Below, in pieces: positions 1 to 9,402 of a DNA stretch of 64,000 nt (the stretch's first letter is position 1; each line of letters begins with the position of its first letter). This DNA is from Bradyrhizobium sp. SRS-191 (GTDB lineage Bacteria > Pseudomonadota > Alphaproteobacteria > Rhizobiales > Xanthobacteraceae). A program made the position numbers and the translations under genes. The stretch is taken from positions 1-64,000 of the forward strand of contig NZ_JANBVS010000001.1 in the NCBI RefSeq assembly GCF_024586915.1, in the 5' to 3' direction. Under the pieces are notes generated by a model that was not told the DNA's origin, ran no database searches, and worked only from the letters and a program-made list of their open reading frames with translations.

Positions 1-8
1 CAACCGTC

Positions 9-114
9 GCACAGGGAAGGCCGGGCGAGTCCGGCTGCACCTGTGGTACCTGCCGCCTGCATTTTTCTCGCAGGCGGGCCACGGGCGTCAGCCGACGCCC
101 GGCCTTCCCTGTGC
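9..114. repeat. Composite palindromic intergenic repeat, copy 1
   Basis: A perfect 19-base inverted repeat (9-27 and 96-114) encloses a smaller hairpin, GCCTGC at 55-60 and GCAGGC at 70-75. The same design, in inverted orientation, recurs at 17530-17633 with most of the inner sequence shared. This marks a dispersed non-coding element, not a chance hairpin. No open frame within it looks coding. Confidence 0.75.
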
Positions 115-433
115 CCTCTGTCTCAGAGAGGGCGGCCTAGAGCAACAACTCGGACGCCGCGCGCCGCGAGGGTGCACGCCCATGCCTATTCTCATCTGCT
201 CTGCCTTGGTCGGTCCCAGCCGCAGCCATGCCAACCGTGATGATCCCCCCTGCGCTCGCCAGCGCGACGAGGCGACAACGCGGGTCGTCAGCACGTCCAA
301 TGCTGCAGATGCGTCGAGAGTTATGTCGCGCCGCCATTTGTCGGACCCGGGCGGTTCCGTTGGCATCGCTTGCCCGCGACGCCCTTCGCTGATGCGAACA
401 ACAATCACCGTGAGGTTGTCAGGTCAGAATTTT
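115..433. other. Intergenic stretch without a supported gene
   Basis: Short open frames exist on both strands, but none has a ribosome binding site or a recognisable protein pattern. I see nothing else here apart from the upstream region of the sugar-uptake operon. Confidence 0.6.
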
Positions 434-445
434 AGTTGCGCACCT
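434..445 (+). promoter_or_regulatory. Candidate LacI-family operator before the sugar operon
   Basis: AGTTGCGCACCT is a 12-base dyad centred on CG with one mismatched pair, the usual shape of a LacI-family operator. It lies 54 bases before the first gene of an operon that ends in its own LacI-type regulator. A second small dyad, CCTCA-N5-TGAGG, follows at 443-457. The assignment is inference. Confidence 0.35.
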
Positions 446-498
446 CAAAAAATGAGGACAGGATTACCGCAACAAAGAAGACGGTTGGGAGGATTCTG

Positions 499-1758
499 AT
501 GGGACTGCTCGCGAAGCTGGGACTCACGGCTGCCGCATGCCTGCTTGCGGGCACAGCCGCCATCGCCGACACCACCGTCAAATGGCTGCACATCGAGGTC
601 AATCCGGCCCAGGTGAAGATCTGGGAGGAGGTGGCACGTGCCTATGAGGCCTCACATCCGGGCACCAAGATCGAGATGCAGTTCCTCGAGAACGAAGCCT
701 ACAAGGCCAAGCTGCCGACCATCCTGCAGTCCAAGGATCGCCCGAACATCATCTACAGCTGGGCCGGCGGCGTGCTGAAGGCGCAGATCGAGGCCGGCGT
801 TCTCGAAGATATGACCGACCAGGTGAGAGGCTATAGCGACAGCATCACGCCGGCGGCGCTCGCTGCTTTCACTGACAATGGCCGCGTGTACGGCCTGCCG
901 ATCTCGCTGTCGCAAGTCGGCTTCGTCTGCAACAAGGACCTGATGGCCAAGGCGAAGGTCGATCCCGCAGATATCAAGACCTGGGACGATCTGCTTGGCG
1001 CGGTGAAAACATTGAAGGCCGCGGGTGTCACGCCGATCGTGGTCGGCGGCGCCGACAAATGGCCGCTGCACTTCTACTGGACGCATCTGGCCGTGCGCCT
1101 GGGCGGCAAGGCCGCCTTCGACGCTGCGCTGCGCGGCGAGAACGGCGGCTTCGGCGGCGACACCTTCGTCAAATCCGGCGAGATGTTCAAGCAGCTCGTG
1201 GACCTCCAGCCGTTCCAGAACGGCTTCCTCGGCTTCAAGAACCCGCAGGCCGTCGGCTATTTCGGTGACGGCAAGGCGGCGATGACGCTTGCGATCAGCT
1301 CGGTCTACAATCTTCAACGAGCGCTTGCGGCCGACAAGGTGGGCCTGAGCGAGGACAAGATCTGCTGGTTCGATTTCCCGACAGTGGCGGGCGGGAAGGG
1401 CGCGCCGACCGATACACTGGGCGGCATCACCGGCTGGCTGGTCACCAAGGGCTCGCCGAAGGAAGCCACGGACTTCCTGAAGTACTTCATCTCAAAGGAC
1501 GTGCAGACGCGGCTTGCGGCCGGCAACTTCATCATTCCGGTGGTGCAGGGCGCCGAGGCCGGCCTCAACAACGCCTTCATGAAGCAGATCGCGGCCAATC
1601 TGGCCAAGTCGAACTATCACCAGAACTTCTATGATCAGAGCCTGGGGCCTTCGGTCGGACGCGTCGTCAACGACGTCAGCGCGGAGATCGCGGGGGGCAG
1701 CATGAGTCCGCAGGACGCCGCCAAGGCCATCGAAGCAGCGCGCAAGCAGGGTAACTGA
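499..1758 (+). CDS. Sugar ABC transporter substrate-binding protein
   Basis: Extracellular solute-binding protein, family 1, 419 residues. It should capture a sugar in the periplasm and deliver it to the two permeases encoded next. The start at 499 is chosen because GGGAGG lies six bases upstream and translation then begins directly with a clean signal peptide (about residues 1-23, ending in AIA). An upstream ATG at 436 would put 21 polar residues before the signal. The mature part has the mixed alpha/beta pattern of maltose-binding-type proteins. The ligand cannot be told from sequence. First gene of a six-gene operon. Confidence 0.9.
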   Translation: MGLLAKLGLTAAACLLAGTAAIADTTVKWLHIEVNPAQVKIWEEVARAYEASHPGTKIEMQFLENEAYKAKLPTILQSKDRPNIIYSWAGGVLKAQIEAGVLEDMTDQVRGYSDSITPAALAAFTDNGRVYGLPISLSQVGFVCNKDLMAKAKVDPADIKTWDDLLGAVKTLKAAGVTPIVVGGADKWPLHFYWTHLAVRLGGKAAFDAALRGENGGFGGDTFVKSGEMFKQLVDLQPFQNGFLGFKNPQAVGYFGDGKAAMTLAISSVYNLQRALAADKVGLSEDKICWFDFPTVAGGKGAPTDTLGGITGWLVTKGSPKEATDFLKYFISKDVQTRLAAGNFIIPVVQGAEAGLNNAFMKQIAANLAKSNYHQNFYDQSLGPSVGRVVNDVSAEIAGGSMSPQDAAKAIEAARKQGN

Positions 1759-1759
1759 G

Positions 1760-2701
1760 GTGGCGCGTCCGATCGCGAGTGGGCCGGCGATGCATGTCGC
1801 GCGGCCGCCGCTGGCCGCGCGGGCAAGTCGCGGTCCGAGCTGGGACGGCCGTTTCACGGTTCTGATCCTGTTCCTGCCGCCGGCGCTGCTGTTGTTCACG
1901 CTGTTCGTGGTGCTGCCGATCGGGGAGGCCGCCTGGTATTCCGGCTTTAATTGGAACGGGTTTGGCCGGCCGACCAATTGGATCGGCTTCGACAACTACC
2001 GCTTCGTGCTGGAGACGCGCGCGTTCTGGCTCGCGTTGCGCAACAACGGCCTGATCATCGCGGTCTCGCTCTGCGTCCAGCTCCCGCTGGCGCTGACGCT
2101 GGCCCTGATGCTCGCGGAGCGGTTCCGCGGCGCGGTTGTGCTGCGCATGCTGTTCTTCATGCCGTACATACTGGCGGAGATCGCGACCGGCCTGATCTTC
2201 AGCTTCGTGTACGACGGCGACTATGGGCTCGTCGCCTCGATCTGGCGAACCTTCGGTGCCGAGCCGCCGCATCTGCTTGCCTCCACCGACACCGCGATGC
2301 TGGCCGTTCTGATCGTCATCGTCTGGAAGTATTTCGGCTTCCACATGATGCTGTTCATCGCGGCCCTCCAGAGCATCGACAAGAGCCTGATCGAGGCCGC
2401 CCGGATCGACGGCGCGACGCGGACGCAGAGCCTGCGCCATGTCGTCATCCCCTTGCTCTATCCGACAATCCGGCTCTCCGTCTTCTTCGCCATCATCGGC
2501 TCGCTCCAACTGTTCGACCTCGTCATGCCGCTGACGCGCGGCGGACCTGCCGACTCGTCCAACACGATGGTGAGCTTCCTCTACAACAACGGCATCTCCC
2601 GCATGCGCGTGGGTTACGGCAGCGCCATCGGCGTCATCCTGTTCGTGATCTGCGTGACCTTTGCCTTCACCTACAAGCGATGGTTCATGCGCGATGAATA
2701 G
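1760..2701 (+). CDS. Sugar ABC transporter permease (MalF type)
   Basis: Inner-membrane permease of a carbohydrate uptake ABC transporter, 313 residues with about six membrane segments. The EAA loop that docks the ATPase is clear near residues 213-235 (EAARIDGA, then IPLL). GTG at 1760 follows the preceding stop by one base, suggesting translational coupling; an in-frame ATG lies at 1790. It pairs with the permease encoded immediately downstream. The N-terminal 30 residues are polar and Arg-rich before the first membrane helix. Confidence 0.92.
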   Translation: MARPIASGPAMHVARPPLAARASRGPSWDGRFTVLILFLPPALLLFTLFVVLPIGEAAWYSGFNWNGFGRPTNWIGFDNYRFVLETRAFWLALRNNGLIIAVSLCVQLPLALTLALMLAERFRGAVVLRMLFFMPYILAEIATGLIFSFVYDGDYGLVASIWRTFGAEPPHLLASTDTAMLAVLIVIVWKYFGFHMMLFIAALQSIDKSLIEAARIDGATRTQSLRHVVIPLLYPTIRLSVFFAIIGSLQLFDLVMPLTRGGPADSSNTMVSFLYNNGISRMRVGYGSAIGVILFVICVTFAFTYKRWFMRDE

Positions 2702-3542
2702 GGCCGAAACCTCAAGAGAGCCGTTCGATCCGGCCGTGCTGTTCAAGGCGGCATTCCTCACGCTCGTCGCGATCTTCGTCCTGGTGCCGCTGCTGGCGAC
2801 CTTCCTCGGCGGCTTCAAGTCGCTGGGCGAATTGCGCGTCAATCCGTTCGGCCTGCCACGGCATTGGGAGTGGCAGAACTATGCGGACATCCTGTTCTCC
2901 GGGCGCTACTGGCAGCTGCTGCGCAACTCGCTGATCATCTCGACGCTCACGGTGATCCTGACCCTGATTGCCGCCTCGATGGCGGCGTTCACCTTCGCCC
3001 ATGTCCGGTTCTTCGGCAGCTCGATGCTGCTGAGCTATCTGACGCTCGGCCTGCTGTTCCCTGCAGCGACTGCCGTGCTGCCGCTGTTCATCAAGGTGCG
3101 CGACCTCGGCCTGCTCGACACTTATTTCGGTGTCGCGCTGCCGCAGGTCGCGTTCAGCCTCGCGATGAGCGTGCTGCTGCTGCGCCGCTTCTTCAAGGAC
3201 ATCCCGTACGAGCTGCTCGAAGCGGCGCTCGTCGACGGCTGCAGCTACGTCAAGTTCTTCCGCTACGTGACCTTGCCGCTGTCGCGGCCGATCCTTGCGA
3301 CCGTCGGCACCATCACCTTCGTCAATAGCTGGAACGCCTATCTGCTGCCGCTGGTGATGCTCAACACCGATGCGCTGTATTCCTGGCCGCTCGGCATCAT
3401 GGTCTATCAGGGCGAATATTCGTCCGAGTGGCACCTGATCCTCGCCTTCATCACCCTGACCATCCTGCCCACCATCATCCTGTTCCTTCTGGCGCAGAAG
3501 CACATCGTTGCCGGCCTGACATCAGGGGCGGTCAAGGGATGA
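2694..3542 (+). CDS. Sugar ABC transporter permease (MalG type)
   Basis: Second inner-membrane permease of the same importer, 282 residues, about six membrane segments, with an EAA loop (EAALVDG, then LPLSRP). ATG at 2694 overlaps the end of the previous gene by eight bases, which indicates coupling; an earlier in-frame start at 2661 would lie inside that gene and is less likely. No ATP-binding subunit is encoded in this operon or elsewhere in the window, so the importer probably shares an ATPase encoded at another locus. Confidence 0.92.
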   Translation: MNRAETSREPFDPAVLFKAAFLTLVAIFVLVPLLATFLGGFKSLGELRVNPFGLPRHWEWQNYADILFSGRYWQLLRNSLIISTLTVILTLIAASMAAFTFAHVRFFGSSMLLSYLTLGLLFPAATAVLPLFIKVRDLGLLDTYFGVALPQVAFSLAMSVLLLRRFFKDIPYELLEAALVDGCSYVKFFRYVTLPLSRPILATVGTITFVNSWNAYLLPLVMLNTDALYSWPLGIMVYQGEYSSEWHLILAFITLTILPTIILFLLAQKHIVAGLTSGAVKG

Positions 3543-3564
3543 ACCTGACATCACGGAGAATGCT

Positions 3565-4662
3565 ATGAGACGCGTCGGCATCGGCATCATCGGCTGCGGC
3601 AACATCAGCACGGCCTATCTGAAGGCTGCGCAGCGGTTCCCGGTTCTCGACATCAAGGCGCTTGCCGACATGCGCAGCGATGCGGCCGAGCGCCAGGGCG
3701 CCGCCTTCGGCCTGCCGGGGATGCGCGTCGACCAGATGCTCAGGCGCGACGACATCGAGATCGTCATCAATCTCACCGTGCCGCTGGCGCATACCGATGT
3801 CAGCCTCGCGGTGCTCAATGCCGGCAAGCACGTCCACTCCGAGAAGCCGCTCGGCATCGACGTCGCCGAAGCGCGCAAGGTGATCGAGCTCGCCGCGCAG
3901 AAGAATTTGCGCGTCGGCTGCGCTCCGGACACCTTTCTCGGTGGCGGCCACCAGACCGCACGCAAGCTGATCGACGACGGCGCGATCGGCAGGCCGGTCG
4001 CCGGCAGCGTCTTCTTCGGCTGTCCGGGACATGAGCGCTGGCATCCGGCGCCAGGCTTCTACTATCTGCGCGGCGGCGGCCCGATGCTCGACATGGGCCC
4101 GTACTACATCACGGATCTCGTGCAGTTGCTCGGCCCTGTCGCCAGCGTGATGGGCTCGGCCGCGCGTCCGCGCGCGGAGCGCCTCGTCACCAGCCAGCCG
4201 ATGAACGGCACGCTGATCCCGGTCGAGGTCGCCACGCATGTCGCTGGCACGCTCGAATTCGAGAGCGGGGCCGTGGTGTCGGTCACGATGAGCTTCGATG
4301 TTCCGAAGCATCGGCATGCGCCGATCGAGATCTATGGCGACCAGGGCAGCATGCTCGTGCCGGATCCCAATCGGTTCGGCGGCGAGGTGCAGGTCGCCAA
4401 GACCGGCGGCGACTGGGAGTCGATGCCGCTGACGCACGGTCATGTCGACGGTGAATTCCGCTCGATCGGCGTCGCCGACATGGCGACCGCCATCCTGAAC
4501 GACCGGCCGCATCGTGCCAGCGGCGCGCTGGCCTTCCACGTGCTGGAGGTGATGGAAGCGTTCCAGACCTCCGCCAATGAAGGCCGCCGCGTCAGGATCG
4601 AGAGCCGCGTCGAGCGGCCGGCGATGCTGCCGGCGGGCCGCGACACCGGGCAAATCGACTGA
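3565..4662 (+). CDS. Gfo/Idh/MocA family NAD(P)-dependent oxidoreductase
   Basis: Cytosolic sugar or inositol dehydrogenase-like enzyme, 365 residues. The N-terminal Rossmann fold has the dinucleotide loop GIIGCGNIS (residues 6-14), and the family EKP motif occurs as HSEKPLG near residue 93. The C-terminal half is the family's mixed sheet domain. It lies 22 bases after the permease gene and before a ThuA-like gene, an arrangement common in rhizobial carbohydrate clusters. It probably oxidises the imported sugar or a derivative. The substrate is unknown. Confidence 0.9.
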   Translation: MRRVGIGIIGCGNISTAYLKAAQRFPVLDIKALADMRSDAAERQGAAFGLPGMRVDQMLRRDDIEIVINLTVPLAHTDVSLAVLNAGKHVHSEKPLGIDVAEARKVIELAAQKNLRVGCAPDTFLGGGHQTARKLIDDGAIGRPVAGSVFFGCPGHERWHPAPGFYYLRGGGPMLDMGPYYITDLVQLLGPVASVMGSAARPRAERLVTSQPMNGTLIPVEVATHVAGTLEFESGAVVSVTMSFDVPKHRHAPIEIYGDQGSMLVPDPNRFGGEVQVAKTGGDWESMPLTHGHVDGEFRSIGVADMATAILNDRPHRASGALAFHVLEVMEAFQTSANEGRRVRIESRVERPAMLPAGRDTGQID

Positions 4663-4673
4663 GGAACAGAGAC

Positions 4674-5318
4674 ATGCGCAAGGCAATGATTGTATGGGGC
4701 GGCTGGCCGGGACACGATCCCGATCTCTGTGCCTCCATGATCCGTGGCTGGCTCAAGGCCGAAGGCTTCGACGTCCGAATAGAGACCACGACGGCCGCGT
4801 TCGCGGATCCCGCGATCCACGATCTGTCGCTGATCATCCCGATCTACACGATGTCGAAGATCGAAAAGGCTGAGGCGCTCAACCTTTGCGCCGCGGTGCG
4901 CAGTGGCGTCGGTCTCGCTGGCCATCACGGCGGCATGGGCGATGCCTTCCGCGATTCGGTGGACTACCAGTTCATGTGCGGCGGGCAATGGGTGGCGCAT
5001 CCCGGCAACATCATCGATTACCGGGTCGACTTGACCAAGCCGGACGATCCCATCATGAAGGGACTGAAGAGTTTCGAACACCGCTCCGAGCAATACTACA
5101 TGCATGTCGACCCGGCCAACGAGGTGTTGGCGACCACGACGTTCAGCGGCGAGCACGCCCCCTGGATCAAGGGTGTCGTGATGCCCGTGGTCTGGAAGAA
5201 GCGTTACGGCGCGGGCAGGGTGTTCTATTCCTCGCTCGGCCACCGCGCCTATGAGCTGGATGTGCCGGAGATCCGCACGCTGATGACGCGCGGCATGCTA
5301 TGGGCGGCCCGCGAGTGA
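4674..5318 (+). CDS. ThuA-like domain protein
   Basis: A 214-residue protein of the ThuA (trehalose utilisation) family, which has a class I glutamine-amidotransferase-like fold. A His-His-Gly-Gly motif near residue 83 and the GAGRVFYSSLGHRAYE segment near residue 180 are typical. In rhizobia, ThuA and the oxidoreductase ThuB act in conversion of trehalose or related disaccharides through 3-keto sugars, so the preceding Gfo/Idh/MocA gene is a likely partner. Whether trehalose itself is the substrate here is not shown. Confidence 0.85.
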   Translation: MRKAMIVWGGWPGHDPDLCASMIRGWLKAEGFDVRIETTTAAFADPAIHDLSLIIPIYTMSKIEKAEALNLCAAVRSGVGLAGHHGGMGDAFRDSVDYQFMCGGQWVAHPGNIIDYRVDLTKPDDPIMKGLKSFEHRSEQYYMHVDPANEVLATTTFSGEHAPWIKGVVMPVVWKKRYGAGRVFYSSLGHRAYELDVPEIRTLMTRGMLWAARE

Positions 5319-6364
5319 CAGCCGGTGCGCCTCCAGCGCCCGTTCGCGCCACGCTCGAGGACGTCGCGCGCACCGCGGGCGTATCGCTCGCCACCGTCGA
5401 CCGCGTCATCAATCGGCGCGAGGGTGTGCGGGCGAAGACGGTGGCGCGCGTGGAGGCCGCGGTGGCCAAGCTCGGTTACCGCGCCGACATCGCCGCGGCG
5501 CGGCTGGCACGCGGTCAGAGCTTTCGCTTCGCCTTCGTGCTGCCGACCGGCGGCAACAGTTTCATGACCCATCTGACCGAACAGGTCCGACAGACCGCCG
5601 ACTGGCTGGCCGGCCAGCGCGGCTTCATCGACATCCTGCATGTCGACGTGTTCGATCCCGACGTCTTGGCAGGCGCGCTGGAGACGCTGTCGCCGGCCTA
5701 TCACGGGGTCGCCGTCATCGCGCTCGATCATCCCCGGGTGCGCGCCGCGATCGACGAGCTGGCCGCGCGCGGTGTTGCGGTGGTGACGCTGGTGTCGGAT
5801 GCGCCGAATGCCCGCCGCCTGCACTATGTCGGGATCGACAACCCGGCCGCGGGGCGAACAGCGGCCACGCTGATGGGGCGTTACCTCGGCGGCCGCGAAG
5901 GGACCGTCGCAGTGATCGCGGGATCATTGTCGCTGCGCGATCATGCCGAGCGGCAGTTCGGCTTCAACCAGATCCTCTCCAGCGAATATCCCAATTTGCG
6001 CGCGCTCCCGGCCATCGAGGGCCGCGACGACAGCGAGCTGACGCGGGAGCTGACGGCGGCGCTGCTGGCGCGGCATGCCGACCTCAGGGGTATCTATTGC
6101 TGCGGCGCCGGCAATCGGGGCATCGCGGATGCTCTGGAAGCGTCGGGCCGGGCGCGAGAGGTGGTGTGGATCACCCACGAGCTGACCCAGCACACGCGGC
6201 GGTTCCTGGTCCGCGGCACGTGTGACGCGGTCATCAACCAGGATCCTGGCCACGAAGCGCGCTCCGCCGCGCGCGTCCTGCTGGCGCATTGCTCGGGCGA
6301 GCCGATCAGCCCCGATCAGGAGCGCATCCGCATCGACATCTTCCTGCGGGACAATCTGCCTTAG
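5300..6364 (+). CDS. LacI-family transcriptional regulator
   Basis: DNA-binding sugar-responsive regulator, 354 residues. The N-terminal helix-turn-helix reads TLEDVARTAGVSLATVDRVI, followed by a periplasmic-binding-protein-like sensor domain. The family usually has VSRVLN where this protein has VDRVIN, a variant seen in a rhizobial subgroup. It overlaps the ThuA-like gene; GTG at 5315, sharing four bases with that stop codon, is an alternative start giving 349 residues. It closes the operon and probably controls it, with 434-445 as a possible binding site. Confidence 0.9.
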   Translation: MGGPRVTAGAPPAPVRATLEDVARTAGVSLATVDRVINRREGVRAKTVARVEAAVAKLGYRADIAAARLARGQSFRFAFVLPTGGNSFMTHLTEQVRQTADWLAGQRGFIDILHVDVFDPDVLAGALETLSPAYHGVAVIALDHPRVRAAIDELAARGVAVVTLVSDAPNARRLHYVGIDNPAAGRTAATLMGRYLGGREGTVAVIAGSLSLRDHAERQFGFNQILSSEYPNLRALPAIEGRDDSELTRELTAALLARHADLRGIYCCGAGNRGIADALEASGRAREVVWITHELTQHTRRFLVRGTCDAVINQDPGHEARSAARVLLAHCSGEPISPDQERIRIDIFLRDNLP

Positions 6365-6368
6365 CGGC

Positions 6369-6767
6369 TTACAGCCAGCCGAAGATCGCAAGCGCCAGCA
6401 CCGCCTGCGCCACGAAGCCAACGACGAAGGCAAGCGTGCGGAACACGGGCAGGCCGATCGCATAGACGATGACGTGGGCGACGCGCGACCAGAAATAGAC
6501 GGCGCAGGCGAGCACGGTCCATTTGGTCGAGTAGTCGATCGAGTTGAGGATCAGCACCAGCGGCGCGAAGATGACGAGGTTCTCGACCGCGTTGTCATGC
6601 GCGAACATCATCCGCGTCGCCCACTCCGCGTGCGGCTTGTCGCTGCGCGACGGATTCGCCATTGCGCCGGTGAGGCCGCGGACCTGGCAGCGGTTCAGGA
6701 TGTAGGGAACCCACAGCAGGCCGGTCAGAATGACCGTCAGCGTCAGCCAGAACAGTTCGCGCGTCAT
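6369..6767 (-). CDS. MAPEG family membrane protein
   Basis: Small integral membrane protein, 132 residues with about four hydrophobic segments, of the MAPEG family (membrane-associated proteins in eicosanoid and glutathione metabolism). Start at 6767 is chosen because GAGGGG precedes it by eight bases; an upstream ATG would add 19 polar residues lacking such a site. The NRCQVRGL segment after the first helix is typical. Bacterial members are poorly characterised. It is convergent with the LacI gene and lies downstream of the PHA synthase gene. Confidence 0.85.
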   Translation of the reverse strand: MTRELFWLTLTVILTGLLWVPYILNRCQVRGLTGAMANPSRSDKPHAEWATRMMFAHDNAVENLVIFAPLVLILNSIDYSTKWTVLACAVYFWSRVAHVIVYAIGLPVFRTLAFVVGFVAQAVLALAIFGWL

Positions 6768-6786
6768 CGAGATCCCCTCAACTGAT

Positions 6787-6810
6787 TCCGTCCCGTCCCG
6801 GCGGGACGGA
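6787..6810. terminator. Hairpin between phaC and the MAPEG gene
   Basis: TCCGTCCC at 6787-6794 pairs with GGGACGGA at 6803-6810 around an eight-base loop. It could end or process the phaC transcript, but there is no T-run, so intrinsic termination is uncertain. Confidence 0.4.
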
Positions 6811-6839
6811 GCGGTTATAGTCAATCGCGGCTGATCACG

Positions 6840-8648
6840 CTATGCGCGGACGCGGACATAGGAGCCCGGCGCATCCTCGATCGGTGGATAGGCCTCGCTG
6901 CCGATGCTGCGCGCGGGAACCTCCTCCGGGTCGAGCTCGCCGAGCCAGGCGCGCCAGTCCGGCCACCACGAGCCCTTGTGCTCCTCGGCGCCCTTCATCC
7001 AGTCCTTCAGCGAGATGTCCTGGATCTGGTCGTTGGTCCAGTACTGGTATTTACCGGAGGAGGGCGGATTGACGACGCCGGCGATGTGGCCCGAGCCCGA
7101 CAGCACGTACTTCACGGGACCGCCGAAGAACTGCGAGCCGTACAGGACCGAGTCCGCCGGCGCGATGTGGTCTTCGCGCGTGGCGAGATTGTAGACCGGC
7201 ACCTTCACCTTGGAGAGGTCCAGCAGCGTGTTGTCGAGCACCATCGTGCCCGAGGTCAGCCGGTTCTCGAGATAGCAGTTGCGCAGATAGTAGGAATGAT
7301 TGGCCGCCGACATCCGCGTCGCGTCGGAATTCCAATGCAAGAGGTCGAACGCCTGCGGCGGCTGGCCCTTGAGGTAGTTGTTCACGACATAGGACCAGAT
7401 CAGATCGTTCGACCTGAGCATGTTGAAGGCCATCGCCATCTTGCTGCCTTCGAGCACGCCCGAGGCCTGCATGTCGCGCTCCAACGCGGAGATCTGGGTC
7501 TCGTCGACGAACACCAGGAGATCACCGGCATGGGTGAAGTCGACCTGGGCCGCAAGGAACGTCGCCGAGGTCACGCGCTGGCGGCGCTTGTCGGCGAGCC
7601 AGGCCAAGGTCGTCGCGAGCATGGTGCCGCCGACGCAATAGCCCATCGTGTGCACCTTCATCTCGCCCGTCACCTTTTCGATGACGTCCATGGCGGTGAG
7701 CGGACCTTCCTTCATGTAGTCTTCCCAGGTCTTGGTCCCCAACGACTTGTCGGGATTGACCCAGGAGATCACGAATACGGTGAGGCCCTGATCGACGCAC
7801 CATTTGATGAAGGATTTTTCCGGGCGAAGGTCGAGGATGTAGAACTTGTTGATCCAGGGCGGCACGATCAGCAGCGGCGTGCGGAGCACGTTCTCCGTCG
7901 TCGGCGCGTACTGGATGAGCTGCATCATCTCGTTCTGGAAGATGACCTTGCCCGGCGTCGTCGCCATGTTGACGCCGAGCTCGAGATTGGCCGGATCGGA
8001 CTGGCGGATCTTCAGCGTACCCTTGCCGGCCTCGATGTCCTCGGCGAGCATCTGCATGCCGCGCACCAGGTTGTCGCCGCTCGACGCCACCGTCTGCCGC
8101 ATCACCTCAGGGTTGGTCAGCACGAAATTCGACGGCGCCAGCGCATTGGTGATCTGGTTGACGTAGAACTCGGCCTTCTTGCGCGTGTGCGGATCGAGGC
8201 CCTCGGCATTGTGCACGAGGTCCTGCGCCCACTGCGTCGTTAGCAGATAGGCCTGCATGACGAAATCGTAGAACTGGTTCGACTTCCACTCGGGGTCGGC
8301 GAAGCGCCTGTCGCGCGGCGACGGCGAAATCGCCGGGGGGGCCTGCTCTCCGGCCAGCCGCCGTGAGGCTGAGCCCCACAGGTCGAGATAGCCCTTGGCG
8401 ATCTTTGTTTGGATGTCGCTGGCGCGATCCTTGTCGGACAGCCAATAGTCGGCCACGGCGGTGAACGATTTCACGACCTCGGCGAGCTCGGTCGGCGGCC
8501 GGTCCTGCACCTCGCCGGTTTCGCGCGGCTTCAAATACGCCGCGAGCGCCTTGCCGCTTGTTTCCATTGCTCTCGCGATATTCGTCGCGAAGGCTTCGGC
8601 GTCGAATGTTTTTGTTGATTGGGTGGTGTCGTTCGAAACGTCGGTCAT
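6840..8648 (-). CDS. phaC: Class I poly(3-hydroxyalkanoate) synthase
   Basis: Polymerises (R)-3-hydroxyacyl-CoA into the carbon-storage polyester PHA on cytoplasmic granules. The protein has 602 residues, the usual class I length. An alpha/beta-hydrolase core carries the lipase-box-like GYCVGG (catalytic Cys), an Asp in the [15 protein letters not shown] region and the catalytic His in GSGHIAG near residue 533. The motif [12 protein letters not shown] is characteristic of PhaC. The upstream region contains TGC-rich dyads that might bind a PHA regulator. No other pha gene is in the window. Confidence 0.97.
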   Translation of the reverse strand: MTDVSNDTTQSTKTFDAEAFATNIARAMETSGKALAAYLKPRETGEVQDRPPTELAEVVKSFTAVADYWLSDKDRASDIQTKIAKGYLDLWGSASRRLAGEQAPPAISPSPRDRRFADPEWKSNQFYDFVMQAYLLTTQWAQDLVHNAEGLDPHTRKKAEFYVNQITNALAPSNFVLTNPEVMRQTVASSGDNLVRGMQMLAEDIEAGKGTLKIRQSDPANLELGVNMATTPGKVIFQNEMMQLIQYAPTTENVLRTPLLIVPPWINKFYILDLRPEKSFIKWCVDQGLTVFVISWVNPDKSLGTKTWEDYMKEGPLTAMDVIEKVTGEMKVHTMGYCVGGTMLATTLAWLADKRRQRVTSATFLAAQVDFTHAGDLLVFVDETQISALERDMQASGVLEGSKMAMAFNMLRSNDLIWSYVVNNYLKGQPPQAFDLLHWNSDATRMSAANHSYYLRNCYLENRLTSGTMVLDNTLLDLSKVKVPVYNLATREDHIAPADSVLYGSQFFGGPVKYVLSGSGHIAGVVNPPSSGKYQYWTNDQIQDISLKDWMKGAEEHKGSWWPDWRAWLGELDPEEVPARSIGSEAYPPIEDAPGSYVRVRA

Positions 8649-8737
8649 GGCCTGATCACACTATCGCTTCGGAAGCCGCTCGTCACCGCGCGAGATCAAT
8701 AATCCGCGAGTTTGCAGTTAATTCGATTTCTGCGTGT

Positions 8738-8775
8738 TGCATTGCGAAAAAGACTCTCGCTTCAGACACAATGCA
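8738..8775. promoter_or_regulatory. Inverted TGCATTG pair upstream of phaC
   Basis: TGCATTG at 8738-8744 and CAATGCA at 8769-8775 form an inverted pair about 90 bases upstream of the phaC start. PhaR/AniA-type repressors bind TGC/GCA-rich sites, so this is a candidate, by analogy only. Confidence 0.3.
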
Positions 8776-8837
8776 CTCGCTTACCGGACGAAATTCCTGT
8801 TCAACCGTGTAACGTTTCGGGTGACAATTGGTTGTGC

Positions 8838-8856
8838 TGCGGCAAAATGTGCCGCA
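8838..8856. promoter_or_regulatory. Perfect dyad TGCGGCA-N5-TGCCGCA
   Basis: Seven-base perfect arms around AAATG lie in the 247-base divergent region between phaC and the small lipoprotein gene. It could be an operator for either gene. It lies 40 bases before the lipoprotein start. Confidence 0.4.
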
Positions 8857-8895
8857 TTGCGATTTGGGGTCGGTTGGGGTGGTGGGGACTTTGGG

Positions 8896-9192
8896 GTGAG
8901 GACGGCGGGGCAAGACGGGAGGACGTGGGCGCGCGCCGTTGCAGCGGCCGCCGTGCTTTGCGGCAGCCTCGCGTTGGCCGGCTGCTCCAGCTCGATCGCG
9001 GACATGCCCTCGCTTGATCCCGACGCAGTTGCGCGGCCCAAGGAGCCGGCCGGCTATCTCCCCGTGAACGACGTCCCGCGCGAGCGCGTGACGCCGACGA
9101 TCTCGCCGGAAGAACGCGCCAAGATCGAAAAGGAGCTCACGGCCGCGCGCGACCGCCAAGCCTCGGCTGCGTCCGGCATCAGGGACCGGTAA
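8896..9192 (+). CDS. Small lipoprotein of unknown function
   Basis: A 98-residue exported lipoprotein candidate. The N-terminal hydrophobic stretch ends in a lipobox, LALAGC, followed by a Ser-rich linker; the rest is polar with an acidic and basic C-terminal helix (ISPEERAKIEKEL). GTG at 8896 is chosen so that the signal peptide is near the N-terminus; earlier in-frame starts add a long unstructured leader. It precedes the aminotransferase gene. Function unknown. Confidence 0.65.
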   Translation: MRTAGQDGRTWARAVAAAAVLCGSLALAGCSSSIADMPSLDPDAVARPKEPAGYLPVNDVPRERVTPTISPEERAKIEKELTAARDRQASAASGIRDR

Positions 9193-9402
9193 GCGCGCCA
9201 GCTCGATCCCGGTCACGTAATTGTCTGGCGCGGCGCGGCGTCCATGATAAAACACCGGAATCAACCGCACCCTTGCGTGTCGCCGCCAGCCAGGCCGTAT
9301 GGCCGTGCTAAGCTTATGTTCTAGCACGGATTTCAGGGCTGAGGCGTCGCAGCGCCAGCCGAGCTGGTGAATCCGCCCCCGGTTGCCGGAGCCGAGAGAC
9401 CC

